Assembly (NCBI RefSeq): GCF_018118585.1
Contig: NZ_CP069421.1
Coordinates: 2,232,001 to 2,296,000, forward strand
DNA length: 64,000 nt
From: Aristaeella lactis
GTDB lineage: Bacteria; Bacillota; Clostridia; Christensenellales; Aristaeellaceae
Direction of reading: 5' to 3'
The notes beneath the pieces were generated by a model. That model was not told where the DNA came from and did no database searches. It saw only the letters and a program-made list of their open reading frames with translations. Shown here in pieces: positions 51,867-61,426 of this stretch; position 1 is the first letter of the stretch, and each line of letters begins with the position of its first letter. Made by a program: the position numbers and the translations under genes.

Positions 51867-54596
51867 TTATGCAGGATCTGCATCTCCTATTTCTGAATAT
51901 ATCTCCTTTAACGTTTCTGTCAGAACTGTCGAATACTCTTCTTCGGTAGGAAGAGACACATACTGGCGTTCCATGACAACTGGATCAATACACAATTCAA
52001 TCAGTTGTCGTGCAAATGCTTCATGGTTACCATATTGATACATTTCTTTAAGCATATTCTGTGTTAATAAGCCTTGAAGGTTCTCAATTGAACGGTTAAC
52101 TTCAACTTCTGTTAAAAAGTATTCTTCCGCTATTATAGCAAACTGCTCATTGATGATTTTGATCATTTCCTCAGCATCATCTTCAGCAATCAGGTCTGTT
52201 AATGCTTTTGCTCCTTCAGATGCCCCCCATGCAGCAACTACACCTAGAATTAAACCAACCGCAGTACCGACACCAGGCGCAATCGCAGTTCCAACCAATG
52301 CCTTTCCTCCAATATATGCCAATGCGCCTGCTGATATGCCCGCAATGTTTGTTGTTGCATTTTTAGCCAATTGCTTCCAGGATATTCTTCCTTGAATGAT
52401 TTCTGCAATATCAAATGAAGTCAGCACAATAAAAGATACAGCCGCGGTTACTATATTCCCTCGTAAAAGTCTGGAAGCAGCTTTCATAGCAGCAGCGCCA
52501 TATATAGCACTGCCTGCTGGTCTAAATGCATTTATTATAGCCGCAGCACCTTTGGGTCCAAGTGCTCGCACCAGCGCATCGCTAGCTGGTACCAATGTGG
52601 TATTCAACCCTGTTTTCAACAATTGTGAGGATAATACACTGACAATAAAAGTAATGCCTCCTGTTTTGAGTCCTCTGTATATAGAATGCTCAATAGCTTG
52701 TTCCATTGTTTCACCATTCCATAAACTAAATGCAAACTCAACAAGCGCACTTATTCCCATTGCAGAAGTTGCATACACGCATGCATGTGCCGAATCATAC
52801 ATAAGTGATTCTATTGTTCCTGCTTTTGCCAAGTGTTTTGCCTGCTGATAAGAAAGAGATCCTTTTCGAACAATCTTTCTTGCCATTTCAGTATCAGATG
52901 GATCCACATTCCTTACTTCTCCATTCTGAATACGTTTCTCCATTAGTTTTACCGCTGCCTCATATTGATTGGATGGAACCTCCATTGTCATTGGATTCCC
53001 CTCAGCATCAACATATCGATAACCGGTTTCATCAAAACATGCATTAACAGTCCGAGCTGCAGTAGAATAGTACTTTGTTTGTATCAGACTAATAATTGTT
53101 TCTTTTCCATTGATTATTTTGGTTGTTACTCTGTCAGCCCCATTCTTGACATTATTATCACCTATAACTGTTGAGTGTTCTCTTTTGAAAAAACCTTTTA
53201 TATTGTCTATCAGATTATTACCTCTTTCAGCAGCCCATCCATGTCCCGTTTTTGCCACAACGAACTTAGATTCAACAAAATATCTGTTAATCGTATACTT
53301 CTGAGCAGCCTGATTAAATCCGTAAAACGCGCCATCTGATGCAAAATCGGCTTCAAATGAGACTTTTCCATCTTCCGATAACGTAACAGATGTTAACCAT
53401 GACTTAAACTCATCATCTTTCCAATCTTGATCAGTTATAACGAAGAAAAGATAATCATTTTTGCTAGTCCATACCTGCAAAGATTCACAGAAAACAGCTT
53501 TCTCTACAATTGTTGTATTAAATCTACGTGCTTGGGCCAAATTGCCATTAATCTCCAGTTTTTCTAGAGTTCCCCACGATTCCACTTCTTGAAAATACTG
53601 TTTTATCAGTTGATCATTCTTTTTCCCTCTCATTAATGGCATATCAGAATTGTTTCCTTCTTTAGGAGAAACAAGCATGAAGATCTGATATTTTCCATCT
53701 TTATATGTAAAGTTCTCGATATAGCAATGATCTTGCGTAATAACAATATTCTGATCCTGTTCGCCGATAACAATAGGTCTGGTAAGATTATCCAGGCTTG
53801 ATCTCAATGCTTTTATCCTTGATTCTGCATCTTCATGAGAATTTATATTCATTGCTTCAAGGATAGTAATTATATATTGCGCAATTGCCGGTCCTGTTAT
53901 ATCAATATCTTCTCCGAGAGCTTCTTCTCCCTTAATATTCAGTCTTTCTAAAAATGGAATTGCAAGTATACCTACCTGTTCTGCTGTTATTTTATGTTCC
54001 TCTGCCCATCTAGAAAACATATCCCACAGAATATCTTTTTCCTCATTTAGAAGAGAAAAAACCGACAATGTATCATAACACTTCTTCCTAATAGCAAAGG
54101 GATCCGGGTTTTCAGATAAAAAAGTGCGGATAGAGACATAATCATCATAAGCAATGATTCCTTCTTCTAGAACCATATCCCTTATCCATGAATACGGATT
54201 GTCAGAAGTTATTGTTTTTAGCCATATCACAAAATTCGACCAGTTTTTCGCCGCCCACGTTGTACTATCTTGCCAGGCTTGACTAGCCCATCTTGAAGAG
54301 TCTTCCCAGGCTTTTCCTACCCATTTTGTAGAATCATTCCATGCTTGGCTGACCCATTTTGATGAATCATCCCAGGCCTGGCCAACCCATTTTGTTGAAT
54401 CATCCCACGCCTGTCCAACCCACTTCGAAGAGTCATCCCATGCCTGTCCAACCCAATCGCTTGAATCTTTCCATGCTTGATCAAACCAACCGCCAACAGA
54501 ATCAAATACTGTTTTGCTTTTTTCTTCAGCACAAGCAACAGAGCACATCAAACAAGCACTCAGTATGATCGCTATAATCCGCTTAATCTTCAACAC
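51867..54596 (-). CDS. Large exported protein with eight 11-residue repeats
   Basis: About 909 residues from GTG 54596. A signal peptide (IKRIIAIILSACLMCSVACA) is followed by eight 11-residue repeats of the form WVGQAWDDSSK (54225-54488), which would form an amphipathic helix. Then come a globular region, and near residues 620-800 several hydrophobic and glycine-rich segments (GVGTAVGLILGVVAAWGA) like a membrane-inserting domain. The block YYSTAARTVNACFDETGYRY to AKAGTIESLMYD resembles a family of unknown membrane proteins I have seen in Proteobacteria. No toxin or enzyme motif is certain. Confidence 0.65.
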   Translation of the reverse strand: MLKIKRIIAIILSACLMCSVACAEEKSKTVFDSVGGWFDQAWKDSSDWVGQAWDDSSKWVGQAWDDSTKWVGQAWDDSSKWVSQAWNDSTKWVGKAWEDSSRWASQAWQDSTTWAAKNWSNFVIWLKTITSDNPYSWIRDMVLEEGIIAYDDYVSIRTFLSENPDPFAIRKKCYDTLSVFSLLNEEKDILWDMFSRWAEEHKITAEQVGILAIPFLERLNIKGEEALGEDIDITGPAIAQYIITILEAMNINSHEDAESRIKALRSSLDNLTRPIVIGEQDQNIVITQDHCYIENFTYKDGKYQIFMLVSPKEGNNSDMPLMRGKKNDQLIKQYFQEVESWGTLEKLEINGNLAQARRFNTTIVEKAVFCESLQVWTSKNDYLFFVITDQDWKDDEFKSWLTSVTLSEDGKVSFEADFASDGAFYGFNQAAQKYTINRYFVESKFVVAKTGHGWAAERGNNLIDNIKGFFKREHSTVIGDNNVKNGADRVTTKIINGKETIISLIQTKYYSTAARTVNACFDETGYRYVDAEGNPMTMEVPSNQYEAAVKLMEKRIQNGEVRNVDPSDTEMARKIVRKGSLSYQQAKHLAKAGTIESLMYDSAHACVYATSAMGISALVEFAFSLWNGETMEQAIEHSIYRGLKTGGITFIVSVLSSQLLKTGLNTTLVPASDALVRALGPKGAAAIINAFRPAGSAIYGAAAMKAASRLLRGNIVTAAVSFIVLTSFDIAEIIQGRISWKQLAKNATTNIAGISAGALAYIGGKALVGTAIAPGVGTAVGLILGVVAAWGASEGAKALTDLIAEDDAEEMIKIINEQFAIIAEEYFLTEVEVNRSIENLQGLLTQNMLKEMYQYGNHEAFARQLIELCIDPVVMERQYVSLPTEEEYSTVLTETLKEIYSEIGDADPA
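54225..54488 (-). repeat. Eight 33-bp coding repeats (11-residue unit)
   Basis: In-frame tandem units encoding WxxQAWxDSxx. The 33-bp periodicity is at protein level; third-base variation shows they are not fresh duplications. Not CRISPR. Confidence 0.85.
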
Positions 54597-54702
54597 AAGT
54601 ATTCCTCCCACATTCAGGATGACTTCTTATAAGGAGCTGATCATCTTTACTATCTATTTCAATTCCACATATATATGTATTTGTTTCAATACTTGGCTGA
54701 TA

Positions 54703-54909
54703 TCAATCGTCATCCCCCATCAGCCAGTCCATTTCCTCTGCCTCGTCAACCCAACCACCGTCATCTTTTTCTCCCAGGAAGCCGGCACCGCAGTTTGGGC
54801 ACTTATTGAGTTTGTCCTTAAATACTGCTCCGCACCTGGAGCATTCATATTCGTCCGGATCAAAGAAATGAGAGTGTCTGATCAGATGGGTGCTGTTTGC
54901 TTTATTCAT
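54703..54909 (-). CDS. Small double zinc-ribbon protein
   Basis: 68 residues with CSRCG and CPNCG (two CxxC pairs) and an acidic tail EEMDWLMGDDD. The start lies four bases after the stop of the 54914 gene, so it is translationally coupled to it. Function unknown. Confidence 0.7.
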   Translation of the reverse strand: MNKANSTHLIRHSHFFDPDEYECSRCGAVFKDKLNKCPNCGAGFLGEKDDGGWVDEAEEMDWLMGDDD

Positions 54910-54913
54910 TGCT

Positions 54914-57262
54914 TTACTCCAGCATCTTTTTGAAGATTGTTCTGTACTCCGTTGATTTTGTCATGTCTTTTATCACACTATCAAGCGATGTTCCCTCATT
55001 CATTTTCTGAGTCCATTCTGCAAGGCCAGTCTCGTCTGCTTCACGGTTTAGGAGTACACGATAAAGAATCTTTACCAGCTCTTCATTGCCCAGGTTTCTG
55101 TTCGCAAATTCTGCAGAAGCGAAGAAACCTTTAGCAACCTGTTCAAGAGACTTCTGTCCGCCTGTCAATTGCTTTACCCAGTCATTGAGTCCTCCCTGAT
55201 CTGCTTCCCTGCCAAGGATATATTTGTAGCAGCGCTGGACAAATTCTTCGGCTTTTTCTTTGTTAATTGTCCGTCTGGCAGATGTGAGAAGTGTCGGATC
55301 AACCGGCGCCGGTGTCGGTTCCTGGGATTCCTTTTTGAAATCCTCGGTTTTGACTGATCCCGGTGCGATTCCGTATTCCTCACAGATTCTCCTGAATTCA
55401 GTTGATGTACAGAAACCATTGATAATAGCACCAACAGGATAACCTGATTCGAGCTTGGATAACCACTCTGCTTTTCCTTTCGCGTCGGATCCGCGGCCCA
55501 ACATAGCTTTATACAGGATTTCTATAATATCTTCATCCTTTATTTTTTTGTTTTTAAATTCGGTGCTTGTCAGGAAACCATAAACAACTTCCGCTGCCGC
55601 CTTCTTTCCGGATGTCAGAAGTCCAACCCATTCTTCAAGGCCTTTCTGGTCCGGTTCTCTGCCAAGGATAATCTTATAACACCGAGTAACAAAGCCCTGG
55701 ATTTTTTCTTTTTGTTCTGCTGTAATAGAGTCAGGAACCACTCTGGGATCTGCAATGATATATCCCGTATCCATTCCGTATTCCCAGCACATTTCAACAA
55801 AAACATAGTATTCACTAATTTCATTAATAATCTCTTTGATCGTGCTTCCAGCTTCCATCTCCCTAACCCAGGATGGTATTTTATCCATGGCATAATATCC
55901 AAACATGGACCTGCTCAAAGCATTCACGAATTCCTCATTGTTTAGATTGCGTTTTTTGTATTCATCACTTAAGAAGAAGCGATATACTATATCTACTGCC
56001 CCTTTCTTCTTAGCTGCAAGCAGGTTTATCCATGTGGAGAGTTCTTCAGAATCAGGGTATTTATTCAGGATATGCTCATAGCACCGAACAACATACTGCT
56101 TGATCTTTTCATACTGTTCAGGCGTTACCAAATCTTCCAGTATTATATTGGGTTCATCTGTATTCACAGCTAATCCCGATCCGGGATTAATACCATATTC
56201 TTTACAGAGTTTTTTAAACTCATTGGAAGAGCAGAAGCCATTAACAACTGTTGATAAAGGCTCACCAGCATTCAGTTTGCCTAACCAATATGCTTTTCCT
56301 TCCACATCGGAAGAGCGGTTCAGCATAGTTTTATACAGAAGCTCAACAGAAGCGTCTTTGGATAAGCTGCGATTCTTGAATTCATTGCTGGATATAAAAC
56401 CATTAATAACATCTGAGGCATTCTTTGAGCCGGTCAACAAACCACTCACCCAATAGAACAAACCATCATTATCAGGCTTTCGGTTTAAAATCAGTTCATA
56501 GCACCTGGTCACAAAAGCAGTCTTTTTATCTTGCGCTGGGATTACTGTCTGTGGAACTATTTTCTCTCCGCAAGCTGTACAGTGTTTTCCTTCGGTTAGC
56601 CCTGTCTCAGTTTCAGTGGGCTCAACTGCCGGATCAATAACAACGTTCTGGTGATGCTGGATAATAATGGTAGTATCATAATTTCCCTCTAATAAAACCC
56701 ATTTATGTGCATATGAATTACATGTTTGGATATAATATATTAAATTCGAATTTCCTGAGAATGGAAGCATTAAATATTCTATACTATCCGATAATGTTAC
56801 GCTTGTTAAATGGCAAGATTGGAACGCAGCGGTATGGATTTCTTTTAGGTTGTTTGATAATGTTGCAGTTGTTAAATTGTGACAGTTAAGAAACGCCCAA
56901 TCCCATATTATACAAACGCTTGATAGATCAATACTTGTTAGCTTATTACATGAACTAAAGCTAAATGAACCTATTTCTTTTACGCTTTTTGACAAATCCA
57001 CTTGGGTCAATTCAGAGCATCCACTAAAACCATCAACATGCATGATGCCTTCACCAACCACAACATGCTTTATATCTTTTCTTTCCCGAAAATAATCAAT
57101 ATATATCCTTCCGGTTCCTGTAATAGTCAATAAGCCGTTTTTATCAAGCATGTAATATGCATCATCCCCGCATTGGCCGGATTCAACTATATTATCCGCC
57201 AATGCATACGGCAAAAGACACATGAGCACAATAACCAACGCTAATCCTATCCACTTCTTCAT
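54914..57262 (-). CDS. Exported BspA-type LRR protein with DUF4214 repeats
   Basis: 782 residues with a signal peptide (MKKWIGLALVIVLMCLLPYA, cleavage near LAD). Residues about 55-200 are BspA-type leucine-rich repeats (ITGTGRIYI, LTSIDLSSV, LTSVTLSDS). From about 245 to the end there are eight half-units of DUF4214: FVTRCYELILNRKPDNDGL, ELLYKTMLNRSSDVEGKAYW and equivalents. DUF4214 occurs in secreted or surface proteins. Predicted cell-surface or secreted, perhaps adhesive. Confidence 0.85.
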   Translation of the reverse strand: MKKWIGLALVIVLMCLLPYALADNIVESGQCGDDAYYMLDKNGLLTITGTGRIYIDYFRERKDIKHVVVGEGIMHVDGFSGCSELTQVDLSKSVKEIGSFSFSSCNKLTSIDLSSVCIIWDWAFLNCHNLTTATLSNNLKEIHTAAFQSCHLTSVTLSDSIEYLMLPFSGNSNLIYYIQTCNSYAHKWVLLEGNYDTTIIIQHHQNVVIDPAVEPTETETGLTEGKHCTACGEKIVPQTVIPAQDKKTAFVTRCYELILNRKPDNDGLFYWVSGLLTGSKNASDVINGFISSNEFKNRSLSKDASVELLYKTMLNRSSDVEGKAYWLGKLNAGEPLSTVVNGFCSSNEFKKLCKEYGINPGSGLAVNTDEPNIILEDLVTPEQYEKIKQYVVRCYEHILNKYPDSEELSTWINLLAAKKKGAVDIVYRFFLSDEYKKRNLNNEEFVNALSRSMFGYYAMDKIPSWVREMEAGSTIKEIINEISEYYVFVEMCWEYGMDTGYIIADPRVVPDSITAEQKEKIQGFVTRCYKIILGREPDQKGLEEWVGLLTSGKKAAAEVVYGFLTSTEFKNKKIKDEDIIEILYKAMLGRGSDAKGKAEWLSKLESGYPVGAIINGFCTSTEFRRICEEYGIAPGSVKTEDFKKESQEPTPAPVDPTLLTSARRTINKEKAEEFVQRCYKYILGREADQGGLNDWVKQLTGGQKSLEQVAKGFFASAEFANRNLGNEELVKILYRVLLNREADETGLAEWTQKMNEGTSLDSVIKDMTKSTEYRTIFKKMLE

Positions 57263-57733
57263 GCTTATACCTGCCCTTCAATATCTTATGTATATGTTTA
57301 TGTTATCTGCAAAGGCTATATATCATTGTGTGTTTTTATATGTACGTATTATAACATTCAACAAATAACGATATCAAGGCAGAGACAGGTTTTGATACTG
57401 TTTTTTACAATCACTTTTGAAATGTGTCGTTTTTTCTCTTTTCTCTATGAATTACATTGACCCATGTAATCGTCCAAAAACGAAAGTCCTTATAATTCAA
57501 CGTTTCTAGCCGTTACACCTCACCGATTCCAGAACAGAATGTAATCGCATGACGTCTCTTTTTTGTTTTTTTCCTTAAGGCTCACTTAAGGTTCCCTGGT
57601 TATGATACACATGTCAACAGGGATAACGGCCAACCTTGATTCGGCGATTCCCATCCTGCCGGTTTATGCTTGTTTTCCGGCAGTGGTGTTTCTCTTATAT
57701 GCGTTCTTCTCTTTTTCTCTTTCCCCCATAAAG
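57263..57733. other. Intergenic stretch without genes
   Basis: About 470 bases from the island edge into the backbone. The short hairpin ACATTGACCCATGT near 57462 and a dyad ACTTAAG are visible; no gene is supported. Composition rises in GC after 57600. Confidence 0.4.
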
Positions 57734-57761
57734 GACGGCGCTTCGGCGTCGTCTCTTTTTT
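57734..57761 (+). terminator. Terminator-like hairpin
   Basis: GACGGCG-CTTC-GGCGTCGTC followed by TCTTTTTTG. No plus-strand gene precedes it nearby; it may be a relic or protect the backbone from read-through. Confidence 0.55.
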
Positions 57762-57789
57762 GCGGGTGGTTGTATTGCATTGTATTGGA

Positions 57790-57964
57790 AAGTGCAATCG
57801 AATTTGATTGCACTTTTGATGTGCATACATTTCTGTTTGCACTGATAAAATAGCAACCATTTTTGGTTGCTATTCAGAAAGAGCATCACTATTTTGATAC
57901 TTTCCAAAATAGCAACACTTTTTTGTTGCTATTCCAAAAAGCAACAGTTTTCTGTTGCTTTTTT
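57790..57964. repeat. Hairpin array 4: four stem-loops based on GCAAC
   Basis: Stems 57790-57799/57806-57815 (AAGTGCAATC), 57849-57858/57865-57874 (AATAGCAACC), 57908-57917/57924-57933 (AATAGCAACA) and 57941-57947/57952-57958 (GCAACAG, followed by six T). Units share AATAGCAAC or GCAAC, and successive hairpins lie about 59 bases apart. The last is a full terminator. Unlike arrays 1-3, there is no AATTCAT spacer. Confidence 0.7.
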
Positions 57965-58002
57965 AGATTTCTCCGCTCCACTACGTTCCGGTCGAAATGA
58001 CA
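57965..58002. repeat. Dispersed repeat related to 506-542
   Basis: AGATTTCTCCGCTCCACTAC then GTTCCGGTCGAAATGACA. As at 506, it directly adjoins a hairpin array, so arrays and this repeat may move or arise together. Confidence 0.5.
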
Positions 58003-58151
58003 CGGAAGCGGCGCTACGGCGGGGAGGTTCTTCAGCTGTGCTCACTGCATACTGCTTGCTCAGGATGACACTTTATAAAGATGTGAATAATATCTGTATC
58101 TCGCGTCGTCTACATGTTTGAGACCACATGAAAGAAAGGACGATGTGAGAT

Positions 58152-59033
58152 ATGAAACGGTGTATGGTGCTTGTTGTTTGTCTGGTGCTGGCTGTGGGGA
58201 TGTGCTCCTGTGCTTTGGCCGGGTCTTCGAAGATGAGTACGTCTGAGGCGTGGGATATGGCCTTTGCGCTGGTGGAAAGGGAGACCGGGGTTACCCGGGA
58301 TCTGCTCAGGAAGGGGCAGATCGTGTATGATGACGGGGTGTGGGGATTCAGCGTGGTGCTGCTGGATCCGCCGGAGGATGAAGACGGGCTGTATGCCGGG
58401 GATATGGATAACGACGGAAACCTGATCGAACTGGACCGGCCGTCGAAGATCAACCTGGAACAGCAGCTGGAAAGGGAGCTGAAGGCCTGCTTTCACCGGG
58501 AGAACAGTTATCTGTACCTGGCGGATGTCTGCGCGAAATGGAATGAGAAGCTGGCCTCCGTCAGCCGGGAGGAAATTGATAAAATCTGGCCGCAGTATGT
58601 CGGTGTGCTGAGGCGGGGGATCACCGTTCCGCCGGAAAACGTGCTGGATATTGCGGTTGCGCGCCGGCTGGGCCTGGAGGGGCTGGTGAAGGCGGCGGGA
58701 TGGACAGAGGATATGCCGGGACTGTTTGTGGAATGGGTATCCGCCTATTATGTCCTGGACGGAACGCCGGTGTATTTCTTCGGCCTGCAGCAGCACTCCT
58801 GGTTTGAGGAAGCCTATTCCACAGACGCGGCAATGGCCCGGTATGACAAAGAGATGGAAAGGGCCTTTTCCGCGGTGGGACAGAAGGATCCCCGGTATAT
58901 CGGGATCGTGGTGAACGCTGTGACCGGGGAGCTGTATGAAAAGCCGATGATGGATTATGCCCCGGTTGAGTTCAACTACCTGGATTTCCTGATCCGAACC
59001 GATGAAGCGGTGGCAAGTATTGCCGGAAAATAG
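58152..59033 (+). CDS. Exported unknown protein
   Basis: 293 residues, GC-rich backbone gene. Signal peptide MKRCMVLVVCLVLAVGMCSC with a possible cleavage at ALA near residue 24; a cysteine at 20 might also act as lipobox. The mature protein is acidic and alpha/beta with no recognised domain. ATG 58152. Ends at a bidirectional terminator. Confidence 0.75.
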   Translation: MKRCMVLVVCLVLAVGMCSCALAGSSKMSTSEAWDMAFALVERETGVTRDLLRKGQIVYDDGVWGFSVVLLDPPEDEDGLYAGDMDNDGNLIELDRPSKINLEQQLERELKACFHRENSYLYLADVCAKWNEKLASVSREEIDKIWPQYVGVLRRGITVPPENVLDIAVARRLGLEGLVKAAGWTEDMPGLFVEWVSAYYVLDGTPVYFFGLQQHSWFEEAYSTDAAMARYDKEMERAFSAVGQKDPRYIGIVVNAVTGELYEKPMMDYAPVEFNYLDFLIRTDEAVASIAGK

Positions 59034-59050
59034 GATATGAAAGAAAGATA

Positions 59051-59078
59051 CGGCGCAGGGAGATGCTTCCCTGCGCCG
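59051..59078. terminator. Bidirectional terminator
   Basis: Eleven-base stem CGGCGCAGGGA/TCCCTGCGCCG between the convergent genes at 58152 and 59106. Confidence 0.75.
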
Positions 59079-59105
59079 TGTGCGTTATTGGGGTTCGTTT
59101 GTTTT

Positions 59106-60209
59106 TTATTTCCCCAGCAGTTCCCGTTCCTTGCGTTCGTACTGCTCTTTGGTGATGAGGCCTTCCTCCACCATCTTTCTGTACCAGCGGAGTTCGTTGG
59201 CAATCTCTTCTGCTTTTTGGGTTTCTTCGGGGGATTGTGTTTCGGTGTCTTGGGTGGTGTCGTTTGTGCCTTCCTGCTGGTCCTTTTTCAGGAAGCCGAA
59301 CAGGCCGTCAAAGGCCTCCGTGATCTTCTGTTCCACGGTCCGGGCGGGGTCTTCCTCCGGCTGGGTCTGCTGGGTTTCGGGGATGCTGGTGTTATCATCC
59401 GGAAGGTTGCTTATGATGCGGGAGTACTGTTCGCTTCTCTCCCACTCGCCGCACTCCGCAGCCCGGACAGCCAGGAGAGGATGGCTGGCCTGGCTGAGGA
59501 CCATGAATTCCAGGGTCCTGTTCCAGGCGCTGCCGGTGATCATCTCCCGGTAATCCGCTGCCTGCTGCAGGAAGGCGTCGATGCTGCCCTCCGCCAGGTT
59601 TTCCTTTTTCCAGCCGGCCAGGCGCATGCAGACCTCCTGGGACTTCCTTGCCGTTCCGTCGCACAGGACGGCGGCGCGGTCAGCGGAGAACTCGCTGCAG
59701 CGCATCCAGTAATAGAAGGCAACCTGCAGGGGCACGGTCAGGAGGCCGCCCAGCTTCAGGACACTGCCCAGGACATTGGAGGCGCCGCTGAGGACGGTCC
59801 GGCCCATGGTCAGGTAAAGGGAATGCTTGCAGGCGATGTGGCCGCACTCATGGGCCAGGACCGTGGGGACCAGTTCATCCGGGATGGTGTCCAGCAGGCC
59901 CGAGGTCAGGACGATGAAGGGGGCCGTATCGCCGTAGGTGTAGGCGTTGGGGTTCACATTCATTTCCAGGTACAGGTCCGGCACCGGGATGCCCAGCTTT
60001 TCGCAGATGGGGGGAAGCATGTCGTAATACTTCCGCATCTGGTTCTCGCCCAGCTTGATGCGGGTGGACATGTTCAGGATCTTTCCCTGGCGCTCGTTCC
60101 AGACGTTCATGAAGCCTTTGATGAGCAGGGAAAAGCCCGGGATGGCCTGCAGGGCCTTCAGGGCTGCCCTGTCCGACGGATGGGTATATCTTTCAGGATC
60201 AAATGACAT
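59106..60209 (-). CDS. M48-family metallopeptidase with C-terminal SHOCT
   Basis: 367 residues from ATG 60209 (AAGGGAGTGA upstream). Zinc motif HECGH in LVPTVLAHECGHIACKHSLY and the later EFSADRAAV (third ligand) define M48 (HtpX/YhfN-like). The C-terminal WYRKMVEEGLITKEQYERKE is a SHOCT motif, usual in multimeric or membrane-associated proteins. No clear transmembrane helix apart from a moderately hydrophobic segment near 160-185. Confidence 0.9.
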   Translation of the reverse strand: MSFDPERYTHPSDRAALKALQAIPGFSLLIKGFMNVWNERQGKILNMSTRIKLGENQMRKYYDMLPPICEKLGIPVPDLYLEMNVNPNAYTYGDTAPFIVLTSGLLDTIPDELVPTVLAHECGHIACKHSLYLTMGRTVLSGASNVLGSVLKLGGLLTVPLQVAFYYWMRCSEFSADRAAVLCDGTARKSQEVCMRLAGWKKENLAEGSIDAFLQQAADYREMITGSAWNRTLEFMVLSQASHPLLAVRAAECGEWERSEQYSRIISNLPDDNTSIPETQQTQPEEDPARTVEQKITEAFDGLFGFLKKDQQEGTNDTTQDTETQSPEETQKAEEIANELRWYRKMVEEGLITKEQYERKERELLGK

Positions 60210-60429
60210 TAAGGTCACTCCCTTCGGTGGTTCTTTTCTTCGCATACTTTCCGTATGTCTGTGGTTATTATATCAGCCCCGGCGGGGCGGAACAATTGCG
60301 TCAGTGGAAAAATAGGGATGGATATCCTGCGGTTTCTGTCCTTTATTCGGATCGGGCGGTTCGGGTAGAATCAATTCCGAAAGGAGTTGAAGACGCTTCC
60401 CGGATCGGCCGGGAAGCAGGTACACGACC

Positions 60430-61374
60430 ATGAAGATGATGAGAAAAGAATATCGCTGGATCCGGGAGCTCCTGTCTGCCGCGCTTTTGCTGTTTGTCCT
60501 GGGGCTGCCCGGGGCAGCGCTTGGTGACTACGGGTATACCAGTGTTTCCCTGATCCCCATGGCCGAGGACTTCACCTTCCTTGTGGACATCGATGAAAGG
60601 GATGAGCCGCTTATTGAGACGGACTATCCCTTTGAAAAAGCCGGCGCGGATGCCATGACCGTGGTATACCGGAACTGGCGGTCTGAGGAGGCCGCGGCGC
60701 TGACTTATCATTATCCGGCGGGAAATGTGACCTGCACCTTTTACGATGCCCTGTTTGTTTCCGACCGGGACGTATGCCGCCAGATCCGGAACAAAAGCAT
60801 TACCCCGCAGGGCCGTGTATATATCCATACGGAAAACGAAAACGAGCAAAACGACTGGTTCCTGGTGTACTCCCTGGACGAAGGACAGTTTGTGGAATAC
60901 ACGGAAAAGACCTTCTCCCAGGGGTTCAACGGCATGGGAGAATACGGCCTGAGAAGGTCCATCTTTTATGAGGACGGCACGATTTCCTCCATGTACATGG
61001 ACAAGCGGACTCCCGCCGGGGACCTGGTCCTGGAATACGACGCCTGGGGAGACATCATCTACGGGACGGTTTATCACTTTGATCCGGAATGGGACACGTT
61101 TGACCTGAACCTGTCCACAGGCCTGTTCGGAAACAGGTCCATCACCGAACTGGGCTTTGAGGAAGCGGACATGGAAATCCCGACCCTGGCTTCCCTGGAA
61201 AGTGTGCCTGAGATCGCGGAACCTGTGGCGGAAGCGCCTGCCGAAGAACCCGTAACGGCTGAGGAGCCCGACACCGGACACTTCCGGATCCTCGGAGGCC
61301 TGACGGTGGGTCTGGCCATCGGGGTCACGGGATATTACCTTTTCCGCATCAAGAAAGAAAAGGCGGAAGGATAA
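60430..61374 (+). CDS. Exported membrane-anchored unknown protein
   Basis: 314 residues: signal peptide (residues 1-32), a beta-rich extracellular domain, an Ala/Glu/Pro-rich linker (AEPVAEAPAEEPVTAEEP) and a C-terminal transmembrane helix (LGGLTVGLAIGVTGYYLF) with a basic tail. This is the layout of a type I cell-surface protein, similar to sortase substrates but lacking an LPxTG motif. Unknown function. Confidence 0.7.
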   Translation: MKMMRKEYRWIRELLSAALLLFVLGLPGAALGDYGYTSVSLIPMAEDFTFLVDIDERDEPLIETDYPFEKAGADAMTVVYRNWRSEEAAALTYHYPAGNVTCTFYDALFVSDRDVCRQIRNKSITPQGRVYIHTENENEQNDWFLVYSLDEGQFVEYTEKTFSQGFNGMGEYGLRRSIFYEDGTISSMYMDKRTPAGDLVLEYDAWGDIIYGTVYHFDPEWDTFDLNLSTGLFGNRSITELGFEEADMEIPTLASLESVPEIAEPVAEAPAEEPVTAEEPDTGHFRILGGLTVGLAIGVTGYYLFRIKKEKAEG

Positions 61375-61392
61375 AGGCGGAAGAAAAGAACG

Positions 61393-61419
61393 CAGGCGGC
61401 GCAATGCGCCGCCTGTTTT
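61393..61419 (+). terminator. Rho-independent terminator
   Basis: CAGGCGGCGC-AAT-GCGCCGCCTG followed by TTTTATT, downstream of the 60430 gene. Confidence 0.85.
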
Positions 61420-61426
61420 ATTGGGG

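Noticed and set aside
54225-54488. CRISPR or non-coding minisatellite
   Set aside because: The 33-bp periodicity is in frame and conserved at residue level within a signal-peptide protein.
57602-57853. 83-codon frame across the backbone edge
   Set aside because: Runs through a terminator hairpin and hairpin array; no start signal.
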